Source of the DNA: an uncultured Lachnospiraceae bacterium | GTDB taxonomy: Bacteria > Bacillota > Clostridia > Lachnospirales > Anaerotignaceae | Reading direction: 5' to 3' | DNA length: 37,549 nucleotides | NCBI GenBank assembly: GCA_944384295.1 | Contig: CALWSU010000021.1 | Coordinates: 1 to 37,549, forward strand | Shown here: one piece after another, positions 1 through 7,790 of the stretch | Position numbering within the stretch: the stretch's first letter is position 1 | Layout of the letters: every line of letters begins with the position of its first letter | Notes under the pieces: model-generated | Database searches by the model: none | Told to the model about the DNA's origin: nothing | The model's input: the letters and a program-made list of their open reading frames with translations, nothing else | Position numbers and translations under genes: made by a program

Positions 1-3
1 TGT

Positions 4-75
4 GCGCGAGTGGCTCAGTGGTAGAGCATCGCCTTGCCAAGGCGAGGGTCGCGAGTTCGAATCTCGTCTCGCGCT
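4..75 (+). tRNA. tRNA-Gly (anticodon GCC)
   Basis: A full cloverleaf can be drawn. The acceptor stem GCGCGAG pairs with CTCGCGC, the anticodon stem TCGCC pairs with GGCGA around loop TTGCCAA, and the T-arm carries GTTCGAATC. The 3' CCA is not encoded. It is the first of four closely spaced tRNA genes, and the cluster may extend to the left of the window. Confidence 0.96.
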
Positions 76-106
76 TTTTGATTCAATTAAATACAGTTTA
101 TAATAA

Positions 107-178
107 TGGGCTATCGCCAAGCGGTAAGGCACAGGACTTTGACTCCTGCATTCGCTGGTTCGAATCCAGCTAGCCCAG
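107..178 (+). tRNA. tRNA-Gln (anticodon TTG)
   Basis: The acceptor stem TGGGCTA pairs with TAGCCCA. The anticodon stem CAGGA/TCCTG closes loop CTTTGAC, giving anticodon TTG, which reads CAA (and CAG by wobble). The T-loop is GGTTCGAATCC. CCA is not encoded. It lies 31 bases after tRNA-Gly. Confidence 0.96.
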
Positions 179-190
179 TTTTTTCTATAA

Positions 191-262
191 TGGGGTATCG
201 CCAAGTGGTAAGGCAACGGATTCTGATTCCGTCATTCGCAGGTTCGAATCCTGCTACCCTAG
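191..262 (+). tRNA. tRNA-Gln (anticodon CTG), copy 1
   Basis: The acceptor stem TGGGGTA pairs with TACCCTA (one G-T wobble). The anticodon stem ACGGA/TCCGT surrounds loop TTCTGAT, giving anticodon CTG, which reads CAG. It is related to the TTG-anticodon copy upstream, and CCA is not encoded. Confidence 0.96.
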
Positions 263-292
263 TTTTTTTAATTGTATAATAGAATAAAATAA

Positions 293-364
293 TGGGGTAT
301 CGCCAAGCGGTAAGGCAACGGATTCTGATTCCGTCATTCGCAGGTTCGAATCCTGCTACCCTAG
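293..364 (+). tRNA. tRNA-Gln (anticodon CTG), copy 2
   Basis: This copy is identical to the preceding tRNA-Gln(CTG) except for one D-arm base (GCGG instead of GTGG), so a recent tandem duplication is likely. It is the last tRNA of the array and is followed directly by a terminator. Confidence 0.96.
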
Positions 365-368
365 CGCA

Positions 369-396
369 GAGAGTCCAAGATTGGGCTCTTTTTTAT
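369..396 (+). terminator. Rho-independent terminator of the tRNA array
   Basis: The stem GAGTCC/GGGCTC (one T-G wobble) with a six-base loop is followed by a run of T. It starts five bases after the last tRNA. Confidence 0.85.
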
Positions 397-535
397 TTGT
401 ATCATGAAAGTGCTATCTTTCAAAAACATACTACCCATTGTAGTTTAGAAATGGTATACTAAATAACACACAATCATTTACTATATTTCCTTAAATAATT
501 CGTAAGGAAAAATCTGTTTTTTTGTAAAATCATGG

Positions 536-544
536 TGTTATGAT
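536..544 (+). promoter_or_regulatory. Possible extended -10 promoter for the two-component operon
   Basis: TGTTATGAT fits an extended -10 (TGn plus TATGAT) about 33 bases before the response-regulator start. No good -35 is present. A second extended -10 (TGGTATACT) lies at 452-460. Both are weak predictions made by eye. Confidence 0.35.
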
Positions 545-576
545 GAATATATAGTGAGAAATGGGATGGAGGAAAA

Positions 577-1281
577 ATGATGCAAAATCAAAAATTTAAT
601 ATCCTTGTTTGTGACGACGACAAAAGTATTGTAGATGCAATCGAAATATATTTAAAACAAGAAAATTATAATGTCATTAAAGCGTATAACGGCGTAGAGG
701 CTTTAGAAGCATTGGAACAAAATGAGGTTCATTTGATATTATTAGATGTTATGATGCCACGTATGGATGGACTAAATGCAACGGTCAAGATAAGAGAAAC
801 ACTCAATATTCCAATTATTATACTTTCCGCAAAGTCCGAGGATACAGATAAAATACTGGGGCTGAATTTTGGTGCAGATGATTATATCACAAAGCCTTTT
901 AATCCATTGGAATTATTGGCACGTGTGAAAAGTCAAATGCGACGTTATACGGCTTTGGGGAGCATTGCAGAAAAGAGCAATGTCATCAAAATTGGTGATT
1001 TGGAATTGGATAAAGACGCAAAACAAGTGCGTGTAGATGGGGAACCAGTCAAATTAACAGCAACGGAATATGGCATTTTACAGCTTTTGATGGAAAATGC
1101 AGGAAAAGTATTTTCCATTGACCAGATTTATGAAAAAGTATGGAATGAACTTTCTTTTGCGCCAGAAAATACAGTATCGGTACATATTCGCCGTATTCGA
1201 GAAAAAATTGAAATCAATCCAAAAGAACCAAAATACTTAAAGGTGGTGTGGGGGATTGGGTACAAAATCGAAAAAATCTAG
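577..1281 (+). CDS. OmpR/VanR-like response regulator
   Basis: This is a DNA-binding response regulator of 234 residues. The receiver domain (about 8-120) has the acidic cluster Asp13-Asp14, the phospho-acceptor Asp57 in LLDVMMPRMDG and the conserved Lys in the ADDYITKPF motif. A winged-helix OmpR-type output domain (about 135-232) follows. The DDYITKPFNPLELLARVK stretch resembles VanR-type regulators, but the target genes are not visible. GGAGG ends at 572. ATG occurs twice in tandem (577 and 580), and the second has the better spacing. The 3' end overlaps the kinase gene by 26 bases, so the two are translationally coupled. The histidine kinase encoded next is its expected partner. Confidence 0.93.
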   Translation: MMQNQKFNILVCDDDKSIVDAIEIYLKQENYNVIKAYNGVEALEALEQNEVHLILLDVMMPRMDGLNATVKIRETLNIPIIILSAKSEDTDKILGLNFGADDYITKPFNPLELLARVKSQMRRYTALGSIAEKSNVIKIGDLELDKDAKQVRVDGEPVKLTATEYGILQLLMENAGKVFSIDQIYEKVWNELSFAPENTVSVHIRRIREKIEINPKEPKYLKVVWGIGYKIEKI

Positions 1282-3541
1282 GATATATCAAACAGGTTGG
1301 AAATTTTGTGCTGTTTTTGTATTGTTTATTAGTGCATTCGCAATTTTTATTTGTGGTGTCATTTTTGCAAATGTTTCTGACGATTGGGGCAAAAGTATTT
1401 TGTCAGAAGAAGATTTTTATAATACAGTAGAGTTTCAAACAGAATTTTACCACGCTTTGGATTCTGCCATATTGGCAGATGTCTTTTACCAAAGTGAAGC
1501 CCAAATCGAAGCGGGTGAAAAGGTCGATCGTGAAGAATTGCTTTCCGGTTTCAAACGATATTACAGTATTATAGATGGCGTAATTACAGGAAATACACAA
1601 ATCAATGATTCGTATAATGGTTTGATTGTGTATGGTGTGATACCACAAACCTTGCAAGAAAATTTTATAGAATATGAATATTTGGTCGAAACACGATTGC
1701 CGCAGTATCGCCAAATGTATATCCAAAACCAGTTAGACGATTATCGTGCAACGGTACGTTCATTGGAAACGCTAAAGAATTTTTATTACTTTGTAGAAGA
1801 TGAAAATGGCAATCTTGTGGCTGGAAATGCAACACGTGCAGAAGTGAATAGCAAAAATCATACCATTATGCTTTCTGCGGAATTTTGCAGTGATAACTTA
1901 GCCGAAAAAACACAAATAGAATATAGCAATTATTATTTGCAAAATTCGCCTTATCGCGTTTATGCGGCGATAGATGACCCCTTGCAAGAAGGCGATGTAT
2001 TTTATGATTTATACCAGCAATTTCGTTTGGCGAAAATGAGTTTGCCTTATTTGTTTTCCGTTTCTGCGATTGCATTATTGATATTTTCCATGTGTCTGAT
2101 TTATTTGCTACGTGTGGTAGGACAAAAAGAAAAACATGGAGAAATCAAATATTTATTTGTAGACCACATTTATAATGAAATTCATTTGCTTCTTGTATTT
2201 GGCTTTGCGGCATTTTCCTTGTTTGCGGCGTTGATGTTACTGCGTTTTATATTGCAAGAAGGGATACCATTTTGGTCTTATGTATGTATCACGCTGTTAG
2301 GGATATTGTATATGATAGACCTTGCAGTAGGATTGAGTTATATATTGTCCTTGACACGCCAAATCAAAGGAGGCATTTTATTTCGTAATACATTGGTGTC
2401 TGTTTGTTTGCGTAAGGTTGCCTCATTATTTACGGGCACAACATTTCGTGGCTGGATGATTTTGGTGATGTTGGCTTATGGTATGGGCAACTGTGTTTTA
2501 GTCTTTTTGATGTGTTTGTATTGGACAAGCAATTATATGCTGTTATTCTTTATCGCATTGTTGGTGTTTAATGTATTTTGTTTGTATTTGTTTATTCGTG
2601 CTTTGCGTTCTTTGAAACGTATCATGATTTCTGCGAGAGAAACCTCACAAGGGAATTTTTCTTATCAACTAGACTTGGCAGAAATTTCGCCTTCTTTCCT
2701 CAATTTTGCGGAAGATATAGCCAATATACAAGATGGACTTAAGAAAGCTGTAGAAGAAGCCATCAAAGGCGAACGCATGAAAACAGAATTGATTACAAAT
2801 GTGTCGCATGACTTGAAAACACCTTTGACATCTATTATTACATATGCGGATTTGTTAAAGCATCAGCAGTTAGATAATCCAGTTGCACAAGAATATGTGG
2901 AAGTACTGCATGTAAAATCTTATCGCTTAAAGCAGTTGATTGAAGATTTGATAGAAGCCAGTAAAGTATCCAGTGGCAATATTGCAGTAGAAAAAATGCG
3001 TGTAGATTATCGACAATTGGTCATGCAGGCAGTTGGTGAAATGGAAGAAAAGTTGGCAGATGCGAAACTAGAATTTAAATTGCATTGTGATGCACCAATT
3101 TTGATTGATGCAGATGGCAGACATATGTGGCGTATTTTGGAAAACATACTTTCCAATGTTGTGAAATATGCTATGTCTGGTTCGCGTGTATATGCTGAAA
3201 TCTACGCCAAAGAAGGGTATGGCGTTTTAGAAATGAAAAATGTATCTGCGGCACCAATAGACTTTGACGCAGCACATTTGACAGAACGTTTTGTACGTGG
3301 GGATAGTGCACGTACGACAGAGGGTAGCGGATTAGGGCTTTCGATTGCCCAAAGTTTGGCAGAAGTCCAAGGCGGACATTTTGATGTGCAAATTGATGGG
3401 GATTTATTCAAAGCCATTGTCAGCATTCCTTTGTGGATGGGAGAAGACCCACAATCTGAGCAATCTGAACAATTTGAGCAATCCGCGCCATCTGAAATAG
3501 AAGCAACTTCCCAAAGCGATACACAAGAAAAAAATATATAA
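1256..3541 (+). CDS. Multi-pass sensor histidine kinase
   Basis: This is a membrane sensor kinase of 761 residues. A basic N-terminus precedes a membrane segment (about 17-39), then an extracytoplasmic region of about 220 residues, then five more hydrophobic segments (about 263-448). The kinase core has the H-box with His518 in VSHDLKTPLTS, an N-box around Asn630-Asn634 and the G-box GSGLGLSIAQS. The start is TTG at 1256 with AAGGTGG 8 bases upstream. No Met occurs near the N-terminus and the signal anchor begins at once, which supports TTG. The last ~30 residues are a low-complexity Ser/Glu/Gln tail. The ligand is unknown. The kinase domain is VanS-like only in general architecture, and resistance genes are absent. 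Confidence 0.92.
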   Translation: MGTKSKKSRIYQTGWKFCAVFVLFISAFAIFICGVIFANVSDDWGKSILSEEDFYNTVEFQTEFYHALDSAILADVFYQSEAQIEAGEKVDREELLSGFKRYYSIIDGVITGNTQINDSYNGLIVYGVIPQTLQENFIEYEYLVETRLPQYRQMYIQNQLDDYRATVRSLETLKNFYYFVEDENGNLVAGNATRAEVNSKNHTIMLSAEFCSDNLAEKTQIEYSNYYLQNSPYRVYAAIDDPLQEGDVFYDLYQQFRLAKMSLPYLFSVSAIALLIFSMCLIYLLRVVGQKEKHGEIKYLFVDHIYNEIHLLLVFGFAAFSLFAALMLLRFILQEGIPFWSYVCITLLGILYMIDLAVGLSYILSLTRQIKGGILFRNTLVSVCLRKVASLFTGTTFRGWMILVMLAYGMGNCVLVFLMCLYWTSNYMLLFFIALLVFNVFCLYLFIRALRSLKRIMISARETSQGNFSYQLDLAEISPSFLNFAEDIANIQDGLKKAVEEAIKGERMKTELITNVSHDLKTPLTSIITYADLLKHQQLDNPVAQEYVEVLHVKSYRLKQLIEDLIEASKVSSGNIAVEKMRVDYRQLVMQAVGEMEEKLADAKLEFKLHCDAPILIDADGRHMWRILENILSNVVKYAMSGSRVYAEIYAKEGYGVLEMKNVSAAPIDFDAAHLTERFVRGDSARTTEGSGLGLSIAQSLAEVQGGHFDVQIDGDLFKAIVSIPLWMGEDPQSEQSEQFEQSAPSEIEATSQSDTQEKNI

Positions 3542-3583
3542 ATGTAAATACACAATTATATCATTACTTTATTACATCAGTAC

Positions 3584-3630
3584 AAAAAAGGCGTTTACTA
3601 TATAGTTAGATATAGAAAAACGCCTTTTTT
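3584..3630 (+). terminator. Terminator of the two-component operon
   Basis: The inverted repeat AAAAAGGCGTTT / AAACGCCTTTTT is separated by a ~21-base loop and followed by T. The A-run on the left arm could let it act in both directions. Confidence 0.85.
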
Positions 3631-3679
3631 GATGATAGAAAATAGAAAAGGCAATGTATCAATGTATCAAAAAATACTA

Positions 3680-3706
3680 TTCACAGGAAAAAGGGTATGA
3701 TATACT
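3680..3706 (+). promoter_or_regulatory. Probable promoter of the CLC transporter gene
   Basis: TTCACA at 3680-3685 and TATACT at 3701-3706 have a 15-base spacer. TGA before the -10 makes an extended -10. It lies about 45 bases before the TTG start. No fluoride riboswitch consensus was recognised in this leader. Confidence 0.45.
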
Positions 3707-3751
3707 GATGCTGTACTGTATATACAAATTGGATACAAGGAGAGAAGCGTT

Positions 3752-5011
3752 TTGTCAGAAAAATGGAACCGCTACTTGGATAATGGCGGATATGGAATAT
3801 ATACTTTTATGGTCTGGACCTTTATTGCTATTTTCATTGGCGCATTGTTGGGCGTAGTGGGCATTGCATTTCATCTCTTATTAGAAAAAGCCACAATGAT
3901 ACGTATGACATACCCACATCTGATATTATGTTTGCCGTTTGGCGGATTGTGTATTGTTTGGCTGTATCATGTGCTACATATGGAGAATGACAAAGGTACA
4001 AATCTGATTCTGAGCGCAGTACGTGCAAATGAAAAAGTGTCTTTTAAACTTGCGCCATTGATTTTTTGTAGTACTGTTATTACGCATTTTTTTGGAGGTT
4101 CTGCGGGACGTGAAGGCGCAGCACTGCAATTAGGCGGTAGTATTGCCTCAAGTATAGGACGCTACATTCATTTGGACGAAAAAGATGAACGCATCATGAC
4201 AATGTGTGGTATGAGTGCCGGATTTGCGGCGTTATTTGGTACACCAATTGCTGCGGTAGTTTTTTCTATGGAAGTCATTACAGTGGGCGTGATGCATTAT
4301 TCTGCTATGGTTCCTTGTGTGGTAGCAGCACTCACAGCATCTGGTTTGTCGGTATTATGTGGTATTGCTCCTACAGCTTATTCTGTGTCCTTTATGCCGG
4401 AATTGGCTGCTTCAGGCATAGGTTCCGTGTTGTTGTTGGGGATTTTATGCGCAGGGGTCAGCATAGTATTCTGTTTGGCAATGGAATGGATTGGAAAAAT
4501 ATATCGTAGTAAAATCAAAAATCCATATTTGCGTATTTTTGTAGGCGGTTGTATTGTTGTGTTATTGACCTATTTCATAGGTACAAGAGATTATAATGGT
4601 GCAGGTATGGACGTCATCGCACGTGCGATTGCGGGAGAAGCACAGGCAGAAGCGTTTTTATGGAAAATATTACTCACTGCATTGACATTGGGCGCCGGAT
4701 TCAAGGGCGGCGAAATTGTGCCTTCTTTTTTTGTTGGCGCAACGTTTGGCTGTGTTTTAGGTCCATGGATTGGTTTACCTGCTTCTTTTGCGGCTGCTTT
4801 AGGATTGGCAGGCGTATTTTGTGGTGTGACCAATTGTCCCTTAGCTTCTGTCATATTATGCGTGGAATTGTTTGGTGCAAAGGGTTTGGGATATTATGCT
4901 CTCGTTTGTGCAGTAAGCTATATGCTTTCTGGTTATTTTGGTTTATACTCTGCACAAAAGATTATGTATTCTAAAATGCAGCCAGAGTTTATCAATAAGG
5001 ACGTAGAATGA
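3752..5011 (+). CDS. CLC-family anion channel/antiporter, CLC-F-like
   Basis: This is a membrane protein of 419 residues with about ten hydrophobic helices. The gating-glutamate loop reads GGSAGREGAALQ, with Glu121 matching the external gating Glu of GREGP. In place of the chloride-selectivity GSGIP, residues 82-86 read G-T-N-L-I. This resembles the G(N/M)NLI motif of the fluoride-exporting CLC-F clade, so fluoride/proton antiport is a reasonable inference, not proof. The start is TTG at 3752 with AAGGAG at 3737-3742. ATG codons further in would cut the first helix. The gene appears monocistronic, with no clear terminator after it. Confidence 0.88.
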   Translation: MSEKWNRYLDNGGYGIYTFMVWTFIAIFIGALLGVVGIAFHLLLEKATMIRMTYPHLILCLPFGGLCIVWLYHVLHMENDKGTNLILSAVRANEKVSFKLAPLIFCSTVITHFFGGSAGREGAALQLGGSIASSIGRYIHLDEKDERIMTMCGMSAGFAALFGTPIAAVVFSMEVITVGVMHYSAMVPCVVAALTASGLSVLCGIAPTAYSVSFMPELAASGIGSVLLLGILCAGVSIVFCLAMEWIGKIYRSKIKNPYLRIFVGGCIVVLLTYFIGTRDYNGAGMDVIARAIAGEAQAEAFLWKILLTALTLGAGFKGGEIVPSFFVGATFGCVLGPWIGLPASFAAALGLAGVFCGVTNCPLASVILCVELFGAKGLGYYALVCAVSYMLSGYFGLYSAQKIMYSKMQPEFINKDVE

Positions 5012-5263
5012 GAAATATGTATAAAAATTTTTTATGCAGAAAAATATGCAAAAAAATGTTTGACGAAGTCTGATAAGAGAAAAAATATCCATACTGAGAT
5101 ATGAAAAAATGGAAGAAATGTCAGTGTGATATGCAAAATGAATAAAAAATAAGAAAAAAATCAAGTTTTCTAGTGAATGTTAGAGATTGCATTTTATGCA
5201 TATATCTATTATAATCCCTAGTATAACTTTTATGTGAGAAAAGACTTTTGGAGGTAAAAAAAC
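5012..5263 (+). other. AT-rich intergenic leader with the ABC importer promoter
   Basis: This 252-base stretch has no credible gene. Its only clear signals are the promoter at 5187-5215 and a GGAGGT ribosome site at 5250-5255. Confidence 0.6.
5187..5215 (+). promoter_or_regulatory. Sigma-A promoter of the amino-acid ABC importer
   Basis: TTGCAT and a perfect TATAAT are separated by exactly 17 bases, about 49 bases before the ATG of the binding protein. No operator or riboswitch is evident. Confidence 0.8.
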
Positions 5264-6115
5264 ATGAAAAAGTATTTGAAAGGTATTTTAGCAACAACTA
5301 TGATTTTATCTATGACCGCTGCTTTGGCAGGTTGTGGCAGCAGCACAGATGCAACAACAGAAGAAGGTACAGATGCAACAACAGAAGAAAACACAGATGC
5401 TACAACTGATGGTACAGAAGCAGATGCGGCTGGCGATAAAACTTTAATTATGGCAACCAGCGCTGACTTCCCTCCTTATGAATACTATGAAGGTCAGACA
5501 GTAGTAGGGATTGATGCAGAAATCGCACAGGCTTTGGCTGATAAATTAGGCTATACATTACAGATTGAAGATATGAACTTCGATTCTATCATTCCTTCTA
5601 TCACTTCTGGCAAAGCAGATATTGCTATGGCTGGTTTGACAGCAACAGAAGAACGTAAAGAAAGCATTGATTTCTCTGACAGCTATGCAACTGGTGTGCA
5701 GGTTGTTATTGTAAAAGAAGGTTCTGAAATCCAGAGCGTAGATGATTTATTGGCTGATGGCGCAAACTATACAGTAGGTGTACAGACTGCTACAACTGGT
5801 GACCTGTATGCAACAACAGACATCGAACAGGCTGGTAAAGGTACACTGGAACGTTATACAAAAGGTACAGATGCAGTAGCAGCATTGCAGACTGGCAAAA
5901 TTGATTGTGTAATTATCGACAGCGAACCTGCAAAATCTTTTGTAGCTGCAAATGAAGGTCTGGTTATTCTAGATACAGAATATGCAGTAGAAGATTATGC
6001 AATCGGTTTGGCAAAAGATAGCCCTCTGACAGCAGAAATCAATACTGCTTTGCAGGAATTGATTGCAGATGGTACTGTACAGGGTATCGTAGATAAATAT
6101 ATCATAGCAGAATAA
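5264..6115 (+). CDS. Polar amino-acid ABC transporter substrate-binding lipoprotein
   Basis: This extracellular solute-binding lipoprotein of 283 residues has a lipoprotein signal peptide (1-23) with lipobox LAGC and lipidated Cys24. A Thr/Asp/Glu-rich linker (about 27-53) carries imperfect TDATTEE repeats. The SBP family 3 domain (about 60-283) has the ADFPPYEY entry motif, a GIDAEIAQALADKLGY segment and the TEERKESIDFS segment that usually contacts the ligand carboxylate. It would capture a polar amino acid and deliver it to the permease and ATPase encoded next. The exact ligand (glutamine, arginine or cystine) cannot be read from sequence. GGAGGT lies 8 bases before the ATG. Confidence 0.93.
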   Translation: MKKYLKGILATTMILSMTAALAGCGSSTDATTEEGTDATTEENTDATTDGTEADAAGDKTLIMATSADFPPYEYYEGQTVVGIDAEIAQALADKLGYTLQIEDMNFDSIIPSITSGKADIAMAGLTATEERKESIDFSDSYATGVQVVIVKEGSEIQSVDDLLADGANYTVGVQTATTGDLYATTDIEQAGKGTLERYTKGTDAVAALQTGKIDCVIIDSEPAKSFVAANEGLVILDTEYAVEDYAIGLAKDSPLTAEINTALQELIADGTVQGIVDKYIIAE

Positions 6116-6155
6116 TTTCAAATTGTGCATGTAAGTATCATAAATGCGTCTAAAT

Positions 6156-6184
6156 AACAGGGACGGGAAACCGTCCCTGTTTTT
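6156..6184 (+). terminator. Hairpin after the binding-protein gene (partial terminator or mRNA stabiliser)
   Basis: A perfect 11-bp stem AACAGGGACGG/CCGTCCCTGTT has a GAAA tetraloop and is followed by only about four T. It sits between the lipoprotein gene and the permease gene of the same operon. Such hairpins commonly let the binding protein be made in excess over the membrane parts. Confidence 0.8.
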
Positions 6185-6278
6185 GCGCAAATGGAAAATT
6201 ACAAAAAAATGATATAGATGCTATAGAAAATAAAGAAAAATATTGGCGTAGTTTATGTAGATGAAAGGGGGATTTCTC

Positions 6279-7004
6279 TTGGAATGGTTTCAAAAATTGC
6301 AACATGATTTTTATAGAAACTTCATCGAAGACGATCGTTGGAAGTATCTGGCGGATGGTTTAGTAGTCACTTTGCAGTTAACGTTTTGTGCTGTGATTAT
6401 TGGTATCCTGATTGGTGTACTGGTAGCCATGATACGTTCTACATATGATAAAAATTTCGCAGAAATGCGTCCAGGGTTCGGACGTGTTGTATTAAAAATT
6501 CTCAATGCGATTTCAAAAGTTTATTTGACCATTATTCGTGGTACACCTGTTGTAGTACAGTTATTGATTATGTATTATGTCATTATGGCATCATCAAACA
6601 ACAAATTGTTGGTTGGTATGATTGCCTTCGGTGTCAACTCGGGCGCATATGTCGCAGAGATTGTACGAAGTGGGATTATGTCGATTGATAATGGGCAGTT
6701 TGAAGCAGGACGTAGTTTGGGCTTTAATTATGTACAAACGATGCGTTACATTATTATACCACAGGCGTTTAAGAATGTATTGCCAACATTGGCAAATGAA
6801 TTTATTGTATTGTTAAAAGAAACATCAGTTGCAGGTTATATCGCAATGCAGGATTTGACAAAAGGCGGCGATATCATCCGTGGGGTGACATTTAGTGCAT
6901 TTATGCCGTTGTTTGCGGTTGCATTGATTTATTTGATTATGGTATTATTCTTTACCTTCTTAGTGAATAAACTCGAAAGGAGATTGAGAAACAGTGAACG
7001 ATAA
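6279..7004 (+). CDS. Polar amino-acid ABC transporter permease (HisM/GlnP-like)
   Basis: This inner-membrane permease of 241 residues belongs to the His/Glu/Gln/Arg family. Hydrophobic segments lie at about 23-47, 85-105, 110-130 and 205-232. The [14 protein letters not shown] motif and the EAA loop ([21 protein letters not shown] region), which docks on the ATPase, are present. I place the start at TTG 6279 because GGGGG lies 7-8 bases upstream and family members begin MEW. An in-frame ATG at 6261 lacks a ribosome site and would have the GGGGG inside it. The 3' end overlaps the ATPase gene by 11 bases. Confidence 0.92.
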   Translation: MEWFQKLQHDFYRNFIEDDRWKYLADGLVVTLQLTFCAVIIGILIGVLVAMIRSTYDKNFAEMRPGFGRVVLKILNAISKVYLTIIRGTPVVVQLLIMYYVIMASSNNKLLVGMIAFGVNSGAYVAEIVRSGIMSIDNGQFEAGRSLGFNYVQTMRYIIIPQAFKNVLPTLANEFIVLLKETSVAGYIAMQDLTKGGDIIRGVTFSAFMPLFAVALIYLIMVLFFTFLVNKLERRLRNSER

Positions 7005-7740
7005 TACAGCATTGATTCGTGTGGAAAATCTCGAAAAGCATTTCAAACAAGGGGCAATCAAAGCATTAGATGGTATCAATACAGAAATCAAAAAAGGGGA
7101 AGTTGTGGTTGTTATTGGACCTTCTGGCTCTGGTAAATCTACTTTTTTGCGTTGTTTGAATCTGTTAGAAGTACCCACAGGCGGACATATTTATTTTGAT
7201 GGTGTGGATATTACGGATATTAAGACAAATATCAATATTCATCGTCAAAGAATGGGTATGGTATTCCAGCATTTTAATCTGTTTCCACATATGACCATTT
7301 TAAAAAATATGATTATCGCGCCTATGAAATTACAAGGCAAAAGCGAAGCAGAAGCGACAGAGTTGGCGATGGGTTTGTTAAAACGAGTTGGTTTGGACGA
7401 TCGTGCAAATGCATATCCCTCTCAGCTTTCTGGCGGACAGAAACAGCGTATTGCAATTGTGCGTGCTTTATGTATGCAGCCTGAAGTGATGTTGTTTGAC
7501 GAACCAACTTCCGCACTGGACCCGGAAATGGTTGGAGAAGTTTTGGAAGTTATGAAGCAATTGGCACAAGAAAATATGACAATGGTGGTTGTCACACATG
7601 AAATGGGTTTTGCCCGTGAAGTAGGAACACGTGTCATGTTTATGGCTGATGGTAAACAGATAGAAGAAGGCACACCAGACGAAATTTTTAATCACCCAAA
7701 AAGTGAACGATTACAAACTTTCTTGGCGAAAGTACTTTGA
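6994..7740 (+). CDS. glnQ: Polar amino-acid ABC transporter ATP-binding protein
   Basis: This cytoplasmic ABC ATPase of 248 residues shows all the hallmarks: Walker [10 protein letters not shown] (42-50), a Q-loop in [10 protein letters not shown], signature LSGGQKQR (from 145), Walker B ending in Asp169-Glu170, a D-loop SALDPE and the H-loop His202. It powers import with the permease and lipoprotein just upstream. The start is GTG at 6994, with GAAAGGAG upstream at 6975-6982, overlapping the permease stop. The glnQ name is by family resemblance and the substrate is not proven. Confidence 0.94.
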   Translation: MNDNTALIRVENLEKHFKQGAIKALDGINTEIKKGEVVVVIGPSGSGKSTFLRCLNLLEVPTGGHIYFDGVDITDIKTNINIHRQRMGMVFQHFNLFPHMTILKNMIIAPMKLQGKSEAEATELAMGLLKRVGLDDRANAYPSQLSGGQKQRIAIVRALCMQPEVMLFDEPTSALDPEMVGEVLEVMKQLAQENMTMVVVTHEMGFAREVGTRVMFMADGKQIEEGTPDEIFNHPKSERLQTFLAKVL

Positions 7741-7790
7741 AAAAAAGAAATCAGAAATATTCTATCAAATATTTCTGATTTCTTTTTTTT
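7741..7790. terminator. Bidirectional terminator between convergent genes
   Basis: A stem of about 16 bp (AGAAATCAGAAATATT with its complement) is flanked by A on the left and eight T on the right. It lies between the ATPase gene stop (7740) and the stop of the minus-strand sensor gene (7789), so it can serve both. Confidence 0.9.

Noticed and set aside
577..3541. Vancomycin-resistance locus
   Set aside because: The regulator is VanR-like, but no vanH, vanA/B or vanX genes are present, so the resemblance is only at family level.
3631..3751. Fluoride riboswitch upstream of the CLC gene
   Set aside because: A CTGATG fragment (3705-3710) recalls the motif, but the conserved GG-GATGG start and pseudoknot pairing are absent.
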